Source: an uncultured Oscillibacter sp.
GTDB lineage: Bacteria; Bacillota; Clostridia; Oscillospirales; Oscillospiraceae
DNA: 64,000 nucleotides
Reading direction: 5' to 3'
NCBI RefSeq assembly: GCF_900544955.1
Contig: NZ_UQXD01000006.1
Coordinates: forward strand, 9,949 to 73,948
Shown here in pieces: positions 51,371 to 59,758 of this stretch; position 1 is the first letter of the stretch, and the number at the start of each line of letters is the position of its first letter. The position numbers and the translations under genes were made by a program. The notes under the pieces are model-generated. The model searched no databases and was not told the DNA's origin. It was given only the letters and a program-made list of their open reading frames with translations.

Positions 51371-51399
51371 ATGTTATCACATCACAAGGAAGAAAACAA
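51371..51399 (-). promoter_or_regulatory. Promoter of the orphan ATPase gene
   Basis: Minus-strand TTGTTT (51394-51399), 17 bases, TAACAT (51371-51376). Confidence 0.65.
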
Positions 51400-51506
51400 T
51401 CTGTCTGCCAATTTTTCCTAAACTTATGAAAGAGACGCTTCACCGACGCAATACCAGGGCAGGCCATCGCTTTGTTGTGCAATGCAATTTTGTACCAATA
51501 AACAAT

Positions 51507-51545
51507 AAATCCGAACCCGTCCTAATTTGGAACAGGTTCGGATTT
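51507..51545 (-). terminator. Terminator downstream of tRNA-Ala
   Basis: AAATCCGAAC-type arms at 51507-51521 and 51531-51545, with a few mismatches, followed on the minus strand by ATTGTTTATT. It lies 10 bases after the tRNA CCA end. Confidence 0.7.
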
Positions 51546-51554
51546 ATCAAAATT

Positions 51555-51630
51555 TGGTGGAGATATGCGGGATCGAACCGCAGACCTCTTGACTGCCAGT
51601 CAAGCGCTCTCCCAGCTGAGCTATACCCCC
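51555..51630 (-). tRNA. tRNA-Ala (anticodon GGC)
   Basis: A 76-base cloverleaf with encoded CCA. The acceptor GGGGGTA pairs with TATCTCC (two G-U pairs), the D arm is TAGCTCAGCTGGGAGAGC, the anticodon stem CTTGA/TCAAG encloses CTGGCAG with anticodon GGC, and the T arm is TGCGG/CCGCA around TTCGATC. It is driven by a consensus promoter at 51663-51691. Confidence 0.96.
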
Positions 51631-51662
51631 GAGCTGTTCGGCATCGCGCCGGAACAGTTGAT

Positions 51663-51691
51663 AGTATAACAGGGAATGGCGCTGCTGTCAA
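51663..51691 (-). promoter_or_regulatory. Promoter of tRNA-Ala
   Basis: Minus-strand TTGACA (51686-51691), 17 bases, TATACT (51663-51668), about 26 bases before the mature 5' end. Confidence 0.9.
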
Positions 51692-51765
51692 CAGGGAAAT
51701 TCTGATTTTTCGGGAATTTTGGAGAAATCGGGACCATTCGGGGAGAAAGGGCCTGCGGTGGGGCG

Positions 51766-52185
51766 TCAGTCGTCGAAATACTTGGCGATGTGCCTGCCCA
51801 CGGTGCACAGCTCGCCGCTTTCGTTCAGCAGCTCCACCTTTGCAACGGTCTTCATGGCCTCCTCGTCTTTGCTCTCGATGGTATAGCGCACCGTGATGGT
51901 GTCGCCGAGGAAGACCGGTTTGATGAAGCGGATGCGGTCGTACCCGGCGGAGACGGCCCGCATGCTCTGGGCGCCCAGCGCCACGGAGGAGGCGGCGGAC
52001 ATGAAGCCGATGCCCAGCGCCCCGTGCATGATCCGCTGGCCGTAGACGGACTGCTTCATATACTGCTCGTTGACGTGGTTGGGGTGAAAGTCCCCGGTGA
52101 TGCCGGCAAAGAGGTACACGTCGCTCTCGCTGACCGTCTTGCTATACGTAAAGGAGTCGCCGATGTTCAACTGTAGTTTGCTCAT
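51766..52185 (-). CDS. MaoC-like protein 3 (hot-dog fold)
   Basis: A 139-residue hot-dog protein of the (R)-hydratase type, with ITGDFHPNHVNE (catalytic Asp and His) near residue 30 and RIMHGALGIGFMSA after it. It is only distantly similar to the two other MaoC proteins in the window, so it probably acts on a different intermediate of cluster 2. It lies 55 bases after the aldo/keto reductase gene and is the last gene of the cluster before tRNA-Ala. Confidence 0.88.
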   Translation of the reverse strand: MSKLQLNIGDSFTYSKTVSESDVYLFAGITGDFHPNHVNEQYMKQSVYGQRIMHGALGIGFMSAASSVALGAQSMRAVSAGYDRIRFIKPVFLGDTITVRYTIESKDEEAMKTVAKVELLNESGELCTVGRHIAKYFDD

Positions 52186-52240
52186 AGAGAGCCTCCATTT
52201 TCCATTTGTATTTCCCCTGAGAGGGGGACCGCGGCGGAGG

Positions 52241-53233
52241 TCAGAAAAACCGGCCGCCGTCTCCGACCCACAGATCGGCGTTGTCGCCCATCGCCGCCTT
52301 CAGGGCCTCCGACGCCCCCTCGATCTCATCCATCAGACCGCCGGGGACCTCCCGCTCGTAGGCGGCGATGTTCTGCTGCATCTGCTGCGGGGAGCGGGCG
52401 CCCACCAGAATGCTTTTGACGCACTGGCGACGTTTGAGGAAGTTCATGGCGATTTCCGCGGGGGTGAAGCCGTTTTTTTCGCAAAGAGATGCCAAAATAT
52501 CGAGAAAGGCGAAGATTTCCCGCTCAAAGCCCGGGTCGCTGTGGCGGCCCTGTCCCCACGCGCTGCTGTAAAAGCGGGTCTCCCGGCGGCTGAGGGGGAC
52601 GTCCTCCACGCGGCGGAACTTCCCGGTCAAAAGCCCCTGGGCCAGCGGGGAGTAAGCCCACACGGAAATCCCCATGCGCTCGGTGGCGGGGATGATCCGC
52701 TTTTCCGCCACCCGCCAGAGCAGGGAGTAGGGGAGCTGGTTCATGGCCACGTCATAGGACGTCTTCAGAGACTGCACGCAGGTCTCCCCGGCGTTGCAGA
52801 TGCCGCTGGCCCGGATTTTCCCCGCCTGCTTCAGCGTCTCGAAGGCGTCGTAGGTCTCCTCCAGCGGGATGTCGGGGCTGGGCCAGTGGACCTGGTAGAG
52901 GTCGATATAGTCCGTTTGCAGGCGGCGCAGGCTGGCCTCACAGTGGGCGATGACGTCCTGGCGGCGCAGCGCGTCCGTGTAGACCTTGGTGGCCAGCACG
53001 GCGTCGGACCGGCGGCCCTTCAGTGCCTCGCCCACCACCTCCTCGGACTTCCCGTCGCCGTACCGCTCCGCGGTGTCCACGAGATTGACGCCGTGCTCCA
53101 GCGCGTAGTGGACGGTGCGGACGGCGGCCTGGTCGTCGCTGCCGCCCCAGAGCTTGCCGCCTGCGAAGGCCCAGGTGCCCAGGGACAAGCCGGAGACCAG
53201 AAGGCCGCTCTTTCCAAGGGTGCTCCTCTCCAT
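52241..53233 (-). CDS. Aldo/keto reductase
   Basis: A 330-residue NAD(P)H-dependent carbonyl reductase. The catalytic tetrad is visible as Asp and Tyr in VDTAERYGDGKSE, Lys in LATKVY and His in YQVHWPSPD. The C-terminal SILVGARSPQQMQQN supplies cofactor contacts. Its position, 11 bases after maoC2 in a CoA-thioester operon, suggests it reduces an aldehyde or ketone derived from the substrate. The reaction is unknown. Confidence 0.92.
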   Translation of the reverse strand: MERSTLGKSGLLVSGLSLGTWAFAGGKLWGGSDDQAAVRTVHYALEHGVNLVDTAERYGDGKSEEVVGEALKGRRSDAVLATKVYTDALRRQDVIAHCEASLRRLQTDYIDLYQVHWPSPDIPLEETYDAFETLKQAGKIRASGICNAGETCVQSLKTSYDVAMNQLPYSLLWRVAEKRIIPATERMGISVWAYSPLAQGLLTGKFRRVEDVPLSRRETRFYSSAWGQGRHSDPGFEREIFAFLDILASLCEKNGFTPAEIAMNFLKRRQCVKSILVGARSPQQMQQNIAAYEREVPGGLMDEIEGASEALKAAMGDNADLWVGDGGRFF

Positions 53234-53244
53234 GGCCGCTCCCG

Positions 53245-53712
53245 TCAGCCGCCGCAGGGCGCCGCCGGCCGGTGGGCGTGCATCATCAAAACCTTTACGC
53301 CGGTCTGGCAGACGGCGCCGTTTTGGTTGAGGAGCTGGAAGGCCAGCTTCAACACGCCCCGGTCGGGCTTGCTCTTGCTGGGGCGGATTTCCGTCACGGT
53401 GACGTTGCAGTGAATGGTGTCCCCGAAGAAGACGGGGGCTTTGAACTGCCAGTCCTCCACGCCCAAAAAGGCGATGCAGGAATCCCGCAGGAGGTCCAAC
53501 TGGAACAGCAGCCCGTGGGCCATGGACAGTCCCAGAAGGCCGTGGACCAGGCGCTGGCCGAACTCGCCTTGCTCCATGCGCACCTTGTTGAAGTGGTTGG
53601 GGTGGAGGTCTCCGGTCAGGCAGCCGAACATCACCACGTCGGCCTCCGTAATGGTGCGGGCCGGGGTGACAAACTCTTGGCCCAGGGTGTACTCATCCAA
53701 ATAAATTGACAT
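53245..53712 (-). CDS. MaoC-like hydratase 2 (hot-dog fold)
   Basis: A 155-residue paralog of the cluster 1 protein at 36857-37321, about three quarters identical by eye, with the same start MSIYLDEYTLGQEF and the catalytic TGDLHPNHFN. The near-identity of the hydratase, against more divergent transporters, suggests that both clusters converge on a similar enoyl-CoA. It lies 18 bases after the family I CoA-transferase. Confidence 0.92.
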   Translation of the reverse strand: MSIYLDEYTLGQEFVTPARTITEADVVMFGCLTGDLHPNHFNKVRMEQGEFGQRLVHGLLGLSMAHGLLFQLDLLRDSCIAFLGVEDWQFKAPVFFGDTIHCNVTVTEIRPSKSKPDRGVLKLAFQLLNQNGAVCQTGVKVLMMHAHRPAAPCGG

Positions 53713-53730
53713 AATCGGTCTCCCTCTGTT

Positions 53731-55254
53731 TCAAATGAAGAGACTGGCGGCCATGGGCCTGCAGTCCGGGTCTACGGTGATTTCAAACGGGATGTGGGAC
53801 AGGATGTCCCGTTCCAGGTCCAGGCCCTCGGCGTATTCCGTCAGGTGCAGCCCGTCGTCCAATGCGCGGAAGACGGCGCGCTCGGTGATGAAGAGGATGG
53901 ACTGGCCCTTGTTGCGGGCGTTCTGGCCGTTCAGTGTGATCTGCTCCACCTCCGGGACCAGCTTGAAGAACTTGCCTTCCCGGCGGATGTGCAGGCGCCC
54001 GCCGGAGACCTCCACCTCCGCGCCGCCGGAGGAGAAGGTGCCGCAGAACACCAGTTGCTTGGTCCTGTGGGCGATGTCGATGAAGCCGCCGCAGCCGGGG
54101 ACTACGCCGTTGAAGCTGCTGACGTTGACGTTTCCGAAGCGGTCCATCTGGGCGCAGCCCAGGAAGGACAGGTCCAGCAGCCCGCCCCGGAAGGCCTGGA
54201 AGACCTGGGTGGGGTCCAGCAGGGCGGTGGGGTTGATGTTGGTGCCGAAGTTGGCCCGGTCCCCGGGCACGCCGCCCAGGGAGCCGTGCTCTGTGAAGAA
54301 GGTGATGCCGTCCAGGGCGTGCTCCTCCACCAGAATCCGGGGCAGGAAGCCGGGGATGCCCACGCCCAGGTTTACCGTCTTGGGCGGCTGCCCGATCTCC
54401 ATGGCCGCCCGGCGGAGCAGGACCTTGCGGATGTCCAGGGGCAGGTTTTCCAGCTGGCCCAGGGGCATCCGGTTCTCACCGGAGAGGGCGTAGTTCAGCG
54501 CCCCGCCGGAGGGGGGCACGTCCTCCTCCAAAACCACCGCGTCCACCAGAATGCCGGGGACCACGATCCGCTTGGGGGGGATGGAGTCGTTGGCGACGAT
54601 GCGGCTCACCTGGGCGATGACCTTGCCGCCGCAGGCCTTGGCCGCGGCCGCCATGGAGTAAATGCCCAGGCTGACCGGCTCCTGCTCCAGCGCCAGGTTG
54701 CCGTTTTCATCGGAGGTGTGGGCGCGGATGATGGCCACGTTGACCTGGGGGTTTCGGTAGCAGAGCATGGGGTGGCCGCCCAGCTCCGTCAGCTCCACAA
54801 TGTCCTCCGTGGTGCGGCTGTTGAACTTGCCGCCGCCGTGCCGTGGATCGACGAAGGTGCCCAGGCCCACGTCCGTCAGGGTGTAGGGCTCGCCGCAGGA
54901 GATGTTCTGGAGCATGCGGTAGATGGTCCCCATGGGGGCCACATACGCCTCCAGCTGATTCTCCCGGACCAGGCGGCTGGTGCGGGAGGTCTTCAGATAG
55001 CTGAAGCCGCTGCCGATGGCGCGGGCCAGAAAGCCCTCGTGGGCAAAGTGCTCCAGCCCGCAGTTCTCCCCCATCCCGTAGATCACCGGGTGGATGTCCG
55101 TCAGCGCCCGGGGGTGCCCCGTGGCGACAAAGCGGTCCTCCAGGGCGGAGAGAATGCGGTCGGGCAGCAGCAGATTTTCACAGCCGCACACCACGACGGT
55201 GTCCCGGTCCTGTACCAGCTCCGCAGCCTGGACCCGGTTCATGAGTTTGCTCAT
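53731..55254 (-). CDS. Family I CoA-transferase (fused alpha/beta, acetate/propionate CoA-transferase type)
   Basis: A 507-residue fused two-domain enzyme. The N-terminal half has the CoA-site block VVCGCENLLLPDRILSALEDRF and the C-terminal half the catalytic glutamate region in FFTEHGSLGGVPG near residue 330. It forms a glutamyl-CoA intermediate and shuttles CoA between carboxylates such as acetate, propionate or lactate. ATG 55254 follows AGGAGG. Cluster 2 therefore has both family I and family III CoA-transferases, one perhaps charging the substrate and the other regenerating the donor. Confidence 0.9.
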   Translation of the reverse strand: MSKLMNRVQAAELVQDRDTVVVCGCENLLLPDRILSALEDRFVATGHPRALTDIHPVIYGMGENCGLEHFAHEGFLARAIGSGFSYLKTSRTSRLVRENQLEAYVAPMGTIYRMLQNISCGEPYTLTDVGLGTFVDPRHGGGKFNSRTTEDIVELTELGGHPMLCYRNPQVNVAIIRAHTSDENGNLALEQEPVSLGIYSMAAAAKACGGKVIAQVSRIVANDSIPPKRIVVPGILVDAVVLEEDVPPSGGALNYALSGENRMPLGQLENLPLDIRKVLLRRAAMEIGQPPKTVNLGVGIPGFLPRILVEEHALDGITFFTEHGSLGGVPGDRANFGTNINPTALLDPTQVFQAFRGGLLDLSFLGCAQMDRFGNVNVSSFNGVVPGCGGFIDIAHRTKQLVFCGTFSSGGAEVEVSGGRLHIRREGKFFKLVPEVEQITLNGQNARNKGQSILFITERAVFRALDDGLHLTEYAEGLDLERDILSHIPFEITVDPDCRPMAASLFI

Positions 55255-55273
55255 TTTTTGACCTCCTGTTGGC

Positions 55274-56581
55274 TTAGTGCATGATGTTGAGGCCCCACAT
55301 GACGAGGGACGGGGCGAAGATACAGATGGCAAGGCCGATCAGCTGGACGCCGATGAAGGGCAGGGAGGACTGGTAGATGGTCTTGAGCTGGGTGCTCTCC
55401 GGCGCGGCGCTCTTCATGTAGAACAGGGAGAAGCCGAAGGGCGGCGTCAGGTAGCCGCACTGGAGCGCCACCATGAAGCAGATGGCAAACCACATGGGGT
55501 CGATGCCGTAGCTGACGATCAGCGGGGTGAAGATGGGAGCGCAGATGACGATGATGGCGATGGTGTCGATGAACATGCCCAGGAAGAACACGATGGCAAG
55601 CAGGGCCAGAACCAGCCCGTAGTTGCCGCCGGGGATCATGGAGGCCACCTCCGCGACGAACTTGTTGCCGCCGATGGCCACGAACACGGAGCCGAAATAG
55701 GAGGCGGCCAGAGTGATGAAGCCCACCATGGCGATATTTTTCAGGGTGCCGGTGCTGGCGTTGAGCAGGTGCTGGAAGGTGAACCGGCGGTTGAGCAGGG
55801 CGATGACCACGGCGCCGACGCAGCCCACGCCCGCGGCCTCCGTGGGGGTGGCCAGGCCGGCGTAGATGGCGCCCAGCACCACGACGATCAGCACACAGGG
55901 CCAGAAGACCTTTTTCAGGCCCAGCAGCGTGTCCTTCAGGCCCTTGCGGTCCTCCTCCGGCATCACCGGGCAGAGGTCCTTGTTCATCGCGCAGCGAATG
56001 GCGATGTACACACAGTACAGCAGGGCCAGCACAATGCCGGCGCTCATGCCCCCGGCGAACAGGCCGCCCACGGAGACGCCGGTCATGGTGCCGTAGACGA
56101 TCATGTTGGTGCTGGGGGGAATCAGCTGGCCCAGCGTGCCGCCGGAGAGCACGGCGCCCATGGACACCTTTTCGTCGTATTTGTATTTCAGCATCTGGGG
56201 CAGGGCGATGGTGGTGAGGGCGATGACGGTGCCGGCCACCACGCCGGTCATGGCGCCCATCAGGGCGCCCACCGCGATGGTGCACATGGCCAGGCCGCCC
56301 CGGACCTTGGCGGTGAGGCTGTAGAAGGCCTCGTACAGGTCCTCCACAATGCCTGCCTCAAACAGCATCAGCGACATGAACGTGAACAGGGGCGTGGCCA
56401 GCAGGTTCCAGTTGTTCATGGTGGCGATGGTGGAGGTGATGATGGCGTAGATACTGCCGGGGCCCCAGAGGACGAAGGCCGTCCCGATGGCCACCAGAGA
56501 CAGGGCGTAGACGATGGGGAGGCCGATCACCAGCAGGACGATCAGCAGGCCGAACATGATGAGAGGCATATAGGCTTCCAT
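55274..56581 (-). CDS. TRAP transporter large permease (DctM) 2
   Basis: A 435-residue membrane protein with about 12 helices and the DctM blocks GALMGAMTGVVAGTVIAL, LIPPSTNMIVYGTM and LTPPFGFSLFYMKSAAP. The last is the form found in the more divergent DctM group that works with larger substrates. ATG 56581 directly abuts the dctQ2 stop. It is paralogous to but clearly diverged from 37423-38703. Confidence 0.94.
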   Translation of the reverse strand: MEAYMPLIMFGLLIVLLVIGLPIVYALSLVAIGTAFVLWGPGSIYAIITSTIATMNNWNLLATPLFTFMSLMLFEAGIVEDLYEAFYSLTAKVRGGLAMCTIAVGALMGAMTGVVAGTVIALTTIALPQMLKYKYDEKVSMGAVLSGGTLGQLIPPSTNMIVYGTMTGVSVGGLFAGGMSAGIVLALLYCVYIAIRCAMNKDLCPVMPEEDRKGLKDTLLGLKKVFWPCVLIVVVLGAIYAGLATPTEAAGVGCVGAVVIALLNRRFTFQHLLNASTGTLKNIAMVGFITLAASYFGSVFVAIGGNKFVAEVASMIPGGNYGLVLALLAIVFFLGMFIDTIAIIVICAPIFTPLIVSYGIDPMWFAICFMVALQCGYLTPPFGFSLFYMKSAAPESTQLKTIYQSSLPFIGVQLIGLAICIFAPSLVMWGLNIMH

Positions 56582-57121
56582 TTACTGCGACCCTCCCTTT
56601 TTCTTGGATGGTTCCCCGCGGTGTTCGCGCAGGTAGCGGATGGAGTCCTGCATCTTCTCCAGGTAGACGATGAAGGAGCGGACCAGGAGCAAGAAGGAGC
56701 CCACGGGGATGCACAGCCGGATGGGCCAGAGGTAGGGCGCCCACAGGCTGTCGGAGCGCTGGCCGATGGAGAGGGTATTGAGGAAGGCGGAGCCGCCCCG
56801 GACGATCAGCACCACGCAGAACAGCCCGCAGGCGAAGATGGCCAGGGTGTCGGCCAGCATCTTGACGATGCCCCGGTACTTCACGTAGAACAGATCCATG
56901 GCCACGTGGGCGTGGCAGGCCTCGCCGTAGGCGCCGCCGATCATGAAGTAGGCGCCGAAGATCATGCAGCACAGCTCCTGGGACCAGATGGTGGGCCGGT
57001 TGAGAGTATAGCGCATGACCAGCGCCTCAAAGGCCGGGAGGATGAACAGAATGACGATGACCAGCGCCCAGTATTTGCCGAAGGTATCAAGCCCGTGCTT
57101 GATGCGGTCCAAAATTTTCAA
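56582..57121 (-). CDS. TRAP transporter small permease (DctQ) 2
   Basis: A 179-residue protein with four predicted helices and the core WSQELCCMIFGAYFMIGGAY. It is paired with DctM2 with no gap. It lies 70 bases after dctP2, the gap holding a perfect hairpin. Confidence 0.9.
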   Translation of the reverse strand: MKILDRIKHGLDTFGKYWALVIVILFILPAFEALVMRYTLNRPTIWSQELCCMIFGAYFMIGGAYGEACHAHVAMDLFYVKYRGIVKMLADTLAIFACGLFCVVLIVRGGSAFLNTLSIGQRSDSLWAPYLWPIRLCIPVGSFLLLVRSFIVYLEKMQDSIRYLREHRGEPSKKKGGSQ

Positions 57122-57141
57122 AGGGATTCCTCCTTTTTGAA

Positions 57142-57172
57142 TGTGCCGCCTGAAGCGCGTTCAGGCGGCACA
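57142..57172 (-). other. Hairpin between dctP2 and dctQ2
   Basis: A 13-bp perfect stem (57142-57154 with 57160-57172) with loop GCGCG and no U tract. It is the counterpart of the hairpin after dctP1. Confidence 0.75.
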
Positions 57173-57191
57173 CGCGGTTCCGGGCGGCGGG

Positions 57192-58283
57192 TTATTTCTG
57201 GACCTTGGCGGCCACGTCGGGATAGCCGTTGTCGGTCAGGAACTCCACGTACAGCGTCAGGAACTGGTCGGTCAGGTCGGACTGGCCCCAGTAGCCCTGC
57301 AGCGTCTCGGCGGCGATGGACTTGATGGTGGTGAAGTCCTCGTCGGAGAGCGTGATGCACTCCACGCCGCCGTCCAGGATGATCTCCCGGGCCTCGGCGG
57401 CGGCCTCGGTCAGGCGGTCGAAGGTGTAGGCGCGGTTTTCCTTGCAGCAGTCGGCGAGAATCTGCTTGTACTCGTCGGGCAGGGCGTTGTAGGCCTTGGC
57501 GTTGACCACCAGGTTGCCCACCTCGACGCCGGAGGTGGAGTGGGGGGTGGGCTCCACGACGTACTTGCAGACCTCGTGGAGGGCGTTGCCGTAGTTGTCG
57601 GCGTAGCCGCCCACCTCAAAGGCGTCGATGGTGCCCAGCTTGGCGGCGGAGTACACGTCGCCCATGGGCATGGAGACCACGGAGGCGCCCAGGGCGCTGT
57701 ACAGCTCCTGGCCCAGGCCGCCGCTGCGGATCAGGACGCCCTGGAAGTCGTCGATGGTCTGGATTTTCACGTTGGACATGAAGCACTCGCCGGGCAGGTC
57801 CAGCACATTGCCTACGTAAACCAGGCCCATCTTGTCATAGGCCTCCTTCACAAGGGGCTCGTACATGGCCAGGAAGGTCTCGTCCAGCTCCTTGTCGTTC
57901 CACAGGTCGGAGCTGCGGAAGGCCGCCAGCTTCAGCATCGGCTCAATGCCGGAGTGGTAGTCGTTGGAGGTGAAGGCGCACTCCGTCACGCCGTTGTTCA
58001 CCGCCTCCACCAGGTCCTCCTGGCCGTACAGGGTGCCGGCGGAGAAGACCTCGATGGTGAAGTTGCCGCCGGTGGCGTCGCTGACCAATTGGGCGAAGTG
58101 CTCCACACAGTTCTGGCGCTCGGTGCCGGAGGTCTCGACGGACTGGGCCCGCCAGGTGATTTTGGGCTGGGCGTCGCCGGGCGCGCCGTCGGAGGGCGGA
58201 GCCTCGGGGCCGGATTTGGAGCCGCAGGCAGTCAGGGTGGACAGGGTGAGGGCCGCCGCAAGGATGATCGCAAGCTTCTTCAT
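57192..58283 (-). CDS. TRAP transporter substrate-binding lipoprotein (DctP) 2
   Basis: A 363-residue lipoprotein with signal peptide MKKLAIILAAALTLSTLTA and Cys20. The core has EVFSAGTLYGQEDLVEAVNNGVTECAF and VLIRSGGLGQELYSALGASVVSMPMGDVY, as in the DctP family. It differs throughout from DctP1, so the clusters probably take up distinct though related acids. It is preceded by the family III CoA-transferase gene, 73 bases away. Confidence 0.93.
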   Translation of the reverse strand: MKKLAIILAAALTLSTLTACGSKSGPEAPPSDGAPGDAQPKITWRAQSVETSGTERQNCVEHFAQLVSDATGGNFTIEVFSAGTLYGQEDLVEAVNNGVTECAFTSNDYHSGIEPMLKLAAFRSSDLWNDKELDETFLAMYEPLVKEAYDKMGLVYVGNVLDLPGECFMSNVKIQTIDDFQGVLIRSGGLGQELYSALGASVVSMPMGDVYSAAKLGTIDAFEVGGYADNYGNALHEVCKYVVEPTPHSTSGVEVGNLVVNAKAYNALPDEYKQILADCCKENRAYTFDRLTEAAAEAREIILDGGVECITLSDEDFTTIKSIAAETLQGYWGQSDLTDQFLTLYVEFLTDNGYPDVAAKVQK

Positions 58284-58356
58284 TTCTGTTCTCCTTCAAA
58301 TGATTATTTTATTCGCCGCCGTTCGCAGAGGGCGGAGATAAACGGGGGAAGGGGGG

Positions 58357-59544
58357 TCACACGGGGTCGTCCCAGGTGAGGACGCCCTGGCGGCGCAGTT
58401 CCTCCACCGCCTGGTCCGTGTAGCCCAGCTGGGAGAGGACCTCCCGGGTGTCGGCGCCCTTGGCCGGCGGATTTCTGCGCAGCGGCGTGGATTCCCCGTC
58501 GTACTTGATGGGGTGGTTCAAAACCCGCACGTCGCCGGCCACGGGGTGGTGGAGGGTGAGGATGCTCTTGTTCCACTGCACCTGGGGGTCGTTTTCGATG
58601 TCCTGATACGTATAGGGCTTGATGTGCCAGATGCCCTGCTGGGTGAAGAGGCGGCACCACTCGTCCGTGGTTTTCTTTTTGAGCTGCGCTGCCACCACGG
58701 CGTCGTAGGCGTCCCGGCGGGTGAAGGCGTCCTGCTCGGTGAAGCCGTCCAGACAGCCCGGCTCCAGCACCGCCACCATGTCGGCGTGTTTGCACAGGGA
58801 GATGGAGATGTAGCCGTCCTGGGTCTCGTAGACGCCGTAGGGGGAGCTCTGGAAGCGGTTGGCCAGGCCCGTGGAGAGCTGGGTGGGCCACAGCTTCTCG
58901 GGGGTGTTTAGGTAGTATGCGTAGGGCTCCATCTGCAGATTCAGGACGGATTCCACCAGGTTGACGTCGATTTTGTGGCCCTCGCCGGTGAGCTGGCGGT
59001 GGTTCACCGCCGCCAGGATGCCCACCGCCGCCAGGGTGGCGCTGTGGGCGTCGGCAAAGGAGGTGCCCACGGGGCTGGGCCGCCCGGTTCCCGTCATGTC
59101 CACGATGCCGCCCATGCTCTGGGCCAGCAGGTCCTGGCCGGGGCGGTCCTTGTAGGGGCCAGTGGAGCCGAAGCCGCTGAGGGAGCAGTAGATCACCCGG
59201 GGATTGCGCGCCTTCAACGCCTCGTACCCGAAGCCCAGCTTTTCCATGACGCCGGGGCGGAAGTTCTCAATGACGATGTCGTAGTCGCGGACCAGCTCGT
59301 AGATGATCCGCTTGCCCTCCTCAGATTTCAGGTTGACGGCGATGGAGCGCATGTTCCGGTTGGCCAGCATGAAGAACACGCTCACGCCGTTTACGAAGGA
59401 GTCCGGACCGGACCAGCTGCGCTCGAAGGCGCCCTTGGGGGATTCCACCTTGATGACGTCGGCGCCCAGGTCGCCGAACATCTGCGCGCAGGAGGGGCCT
59501 TGCAGGTAGTGGGTAAACGCCAGTACTTTCAAATTCTCAAGCAT
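58357..59544 (-). CDS. Family III CoA-transferase (CaiB/BaiF type) 2
   Basis: A 395-residue CoA-transferase, paralog of 35650-36828, with the N-terminus LKVLAFTHYLQGPSCAQMFGDLGADVIKVE and the catalytic Asp in RPGQDLLAQSMGG. The two share the same overall length and many blocks. It starts 61-188 bases downstream of two operator-like sites (59605-59630 and 59704-59731). These suggest that transcription of the TRAP operon begins here and is under IclR control. Confidence 0.93.
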   Translation of the reverse strand: MLENLKVLAFTHYLQGPSCAQMFGDLGADVIKVESPKGAFERSWSGPDSFVNGVSVFFMLANRNMRSIAVNLKSEEGKRIIYELVRDYDIVIENFRPGVMEKLGFGYEALKARNPRVIYCSLSGFGSTGPYKDRPGQDLLAQSMGGIVDMTGTGRPSPVGTSFADAHSATLAAVGILAAVNHRQLTGEGHKIDVNLVESVLNLQMEPYAYYLNTPEKLWPTQLSTGLANRFQSSPYGVYETQDGYISISLCKHADMVAVLEPGCLDGFTEQDAFTRRDAYDAVVAAQLKKKTTDEWCRLFTQQGIWHIKPYTYQDIENDPQVQWNKSILTLHHPVAGDVRVLNHPIKYDGESTPLRRNPPAKGADTREVLSQLGYTDQAVEELRRQGVLTWDDPV

Positions 59545-59604
59545 GGTACATTCTCCTTTGATGGATGGGAGTGGTTGGAAGGGAAGACGCCTTGGAATTA
59601 CGGT

Positions 59605-59630
59605 GGTTCATATATACGAAACTAGTTCGC
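59605..59630 (-). promoter_or_regulatory. IclR-type operator, site 1 of cluster 2
   Basis: On the minus strand this reads GCGAACTAGTTTCGTATATATGAACC. Its two parts are GAAC-N3-TTTC (59617-59629) and TTTC-N8-GAAC (59606-59621). It lies 61 bases before the CoA-transferase start. Confidence 0.75.
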
Positions 59631-59703
59631 AATCAAATGGAAAGAAGGGCCGCATCCTCTTCGGTGAGAGCATGCGGAGAGGTGCCGGAGACGGCGGAAT
59701 GAA

Positions 59704-59731
59704 TGGTTCAAAATTACGAACTTAGTTCGTA
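59704..59731 (-). promoter_or_regulatory. IclR-type operator, site 2 of cluster 2
   Basis: TTACGAACTTAGTTCGTAA (59713-59731) is a perfect 19-base palindrome, and the minus strand extends to GTTCGTAATTTTGAACC. It is the best copy of the motif. Confidence 0.82.
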
Positions 59732-59758
59732 AAATAGAGCGCCAAAACGCCCGCCGCC

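Noticed and set aside
51555..51630. tRNA-Ala as integration site of the serine-recombinase element
   Set aside because: The element lies 20 kb away next to tmRNA, and no partial tRNA-Ala copy was seen.
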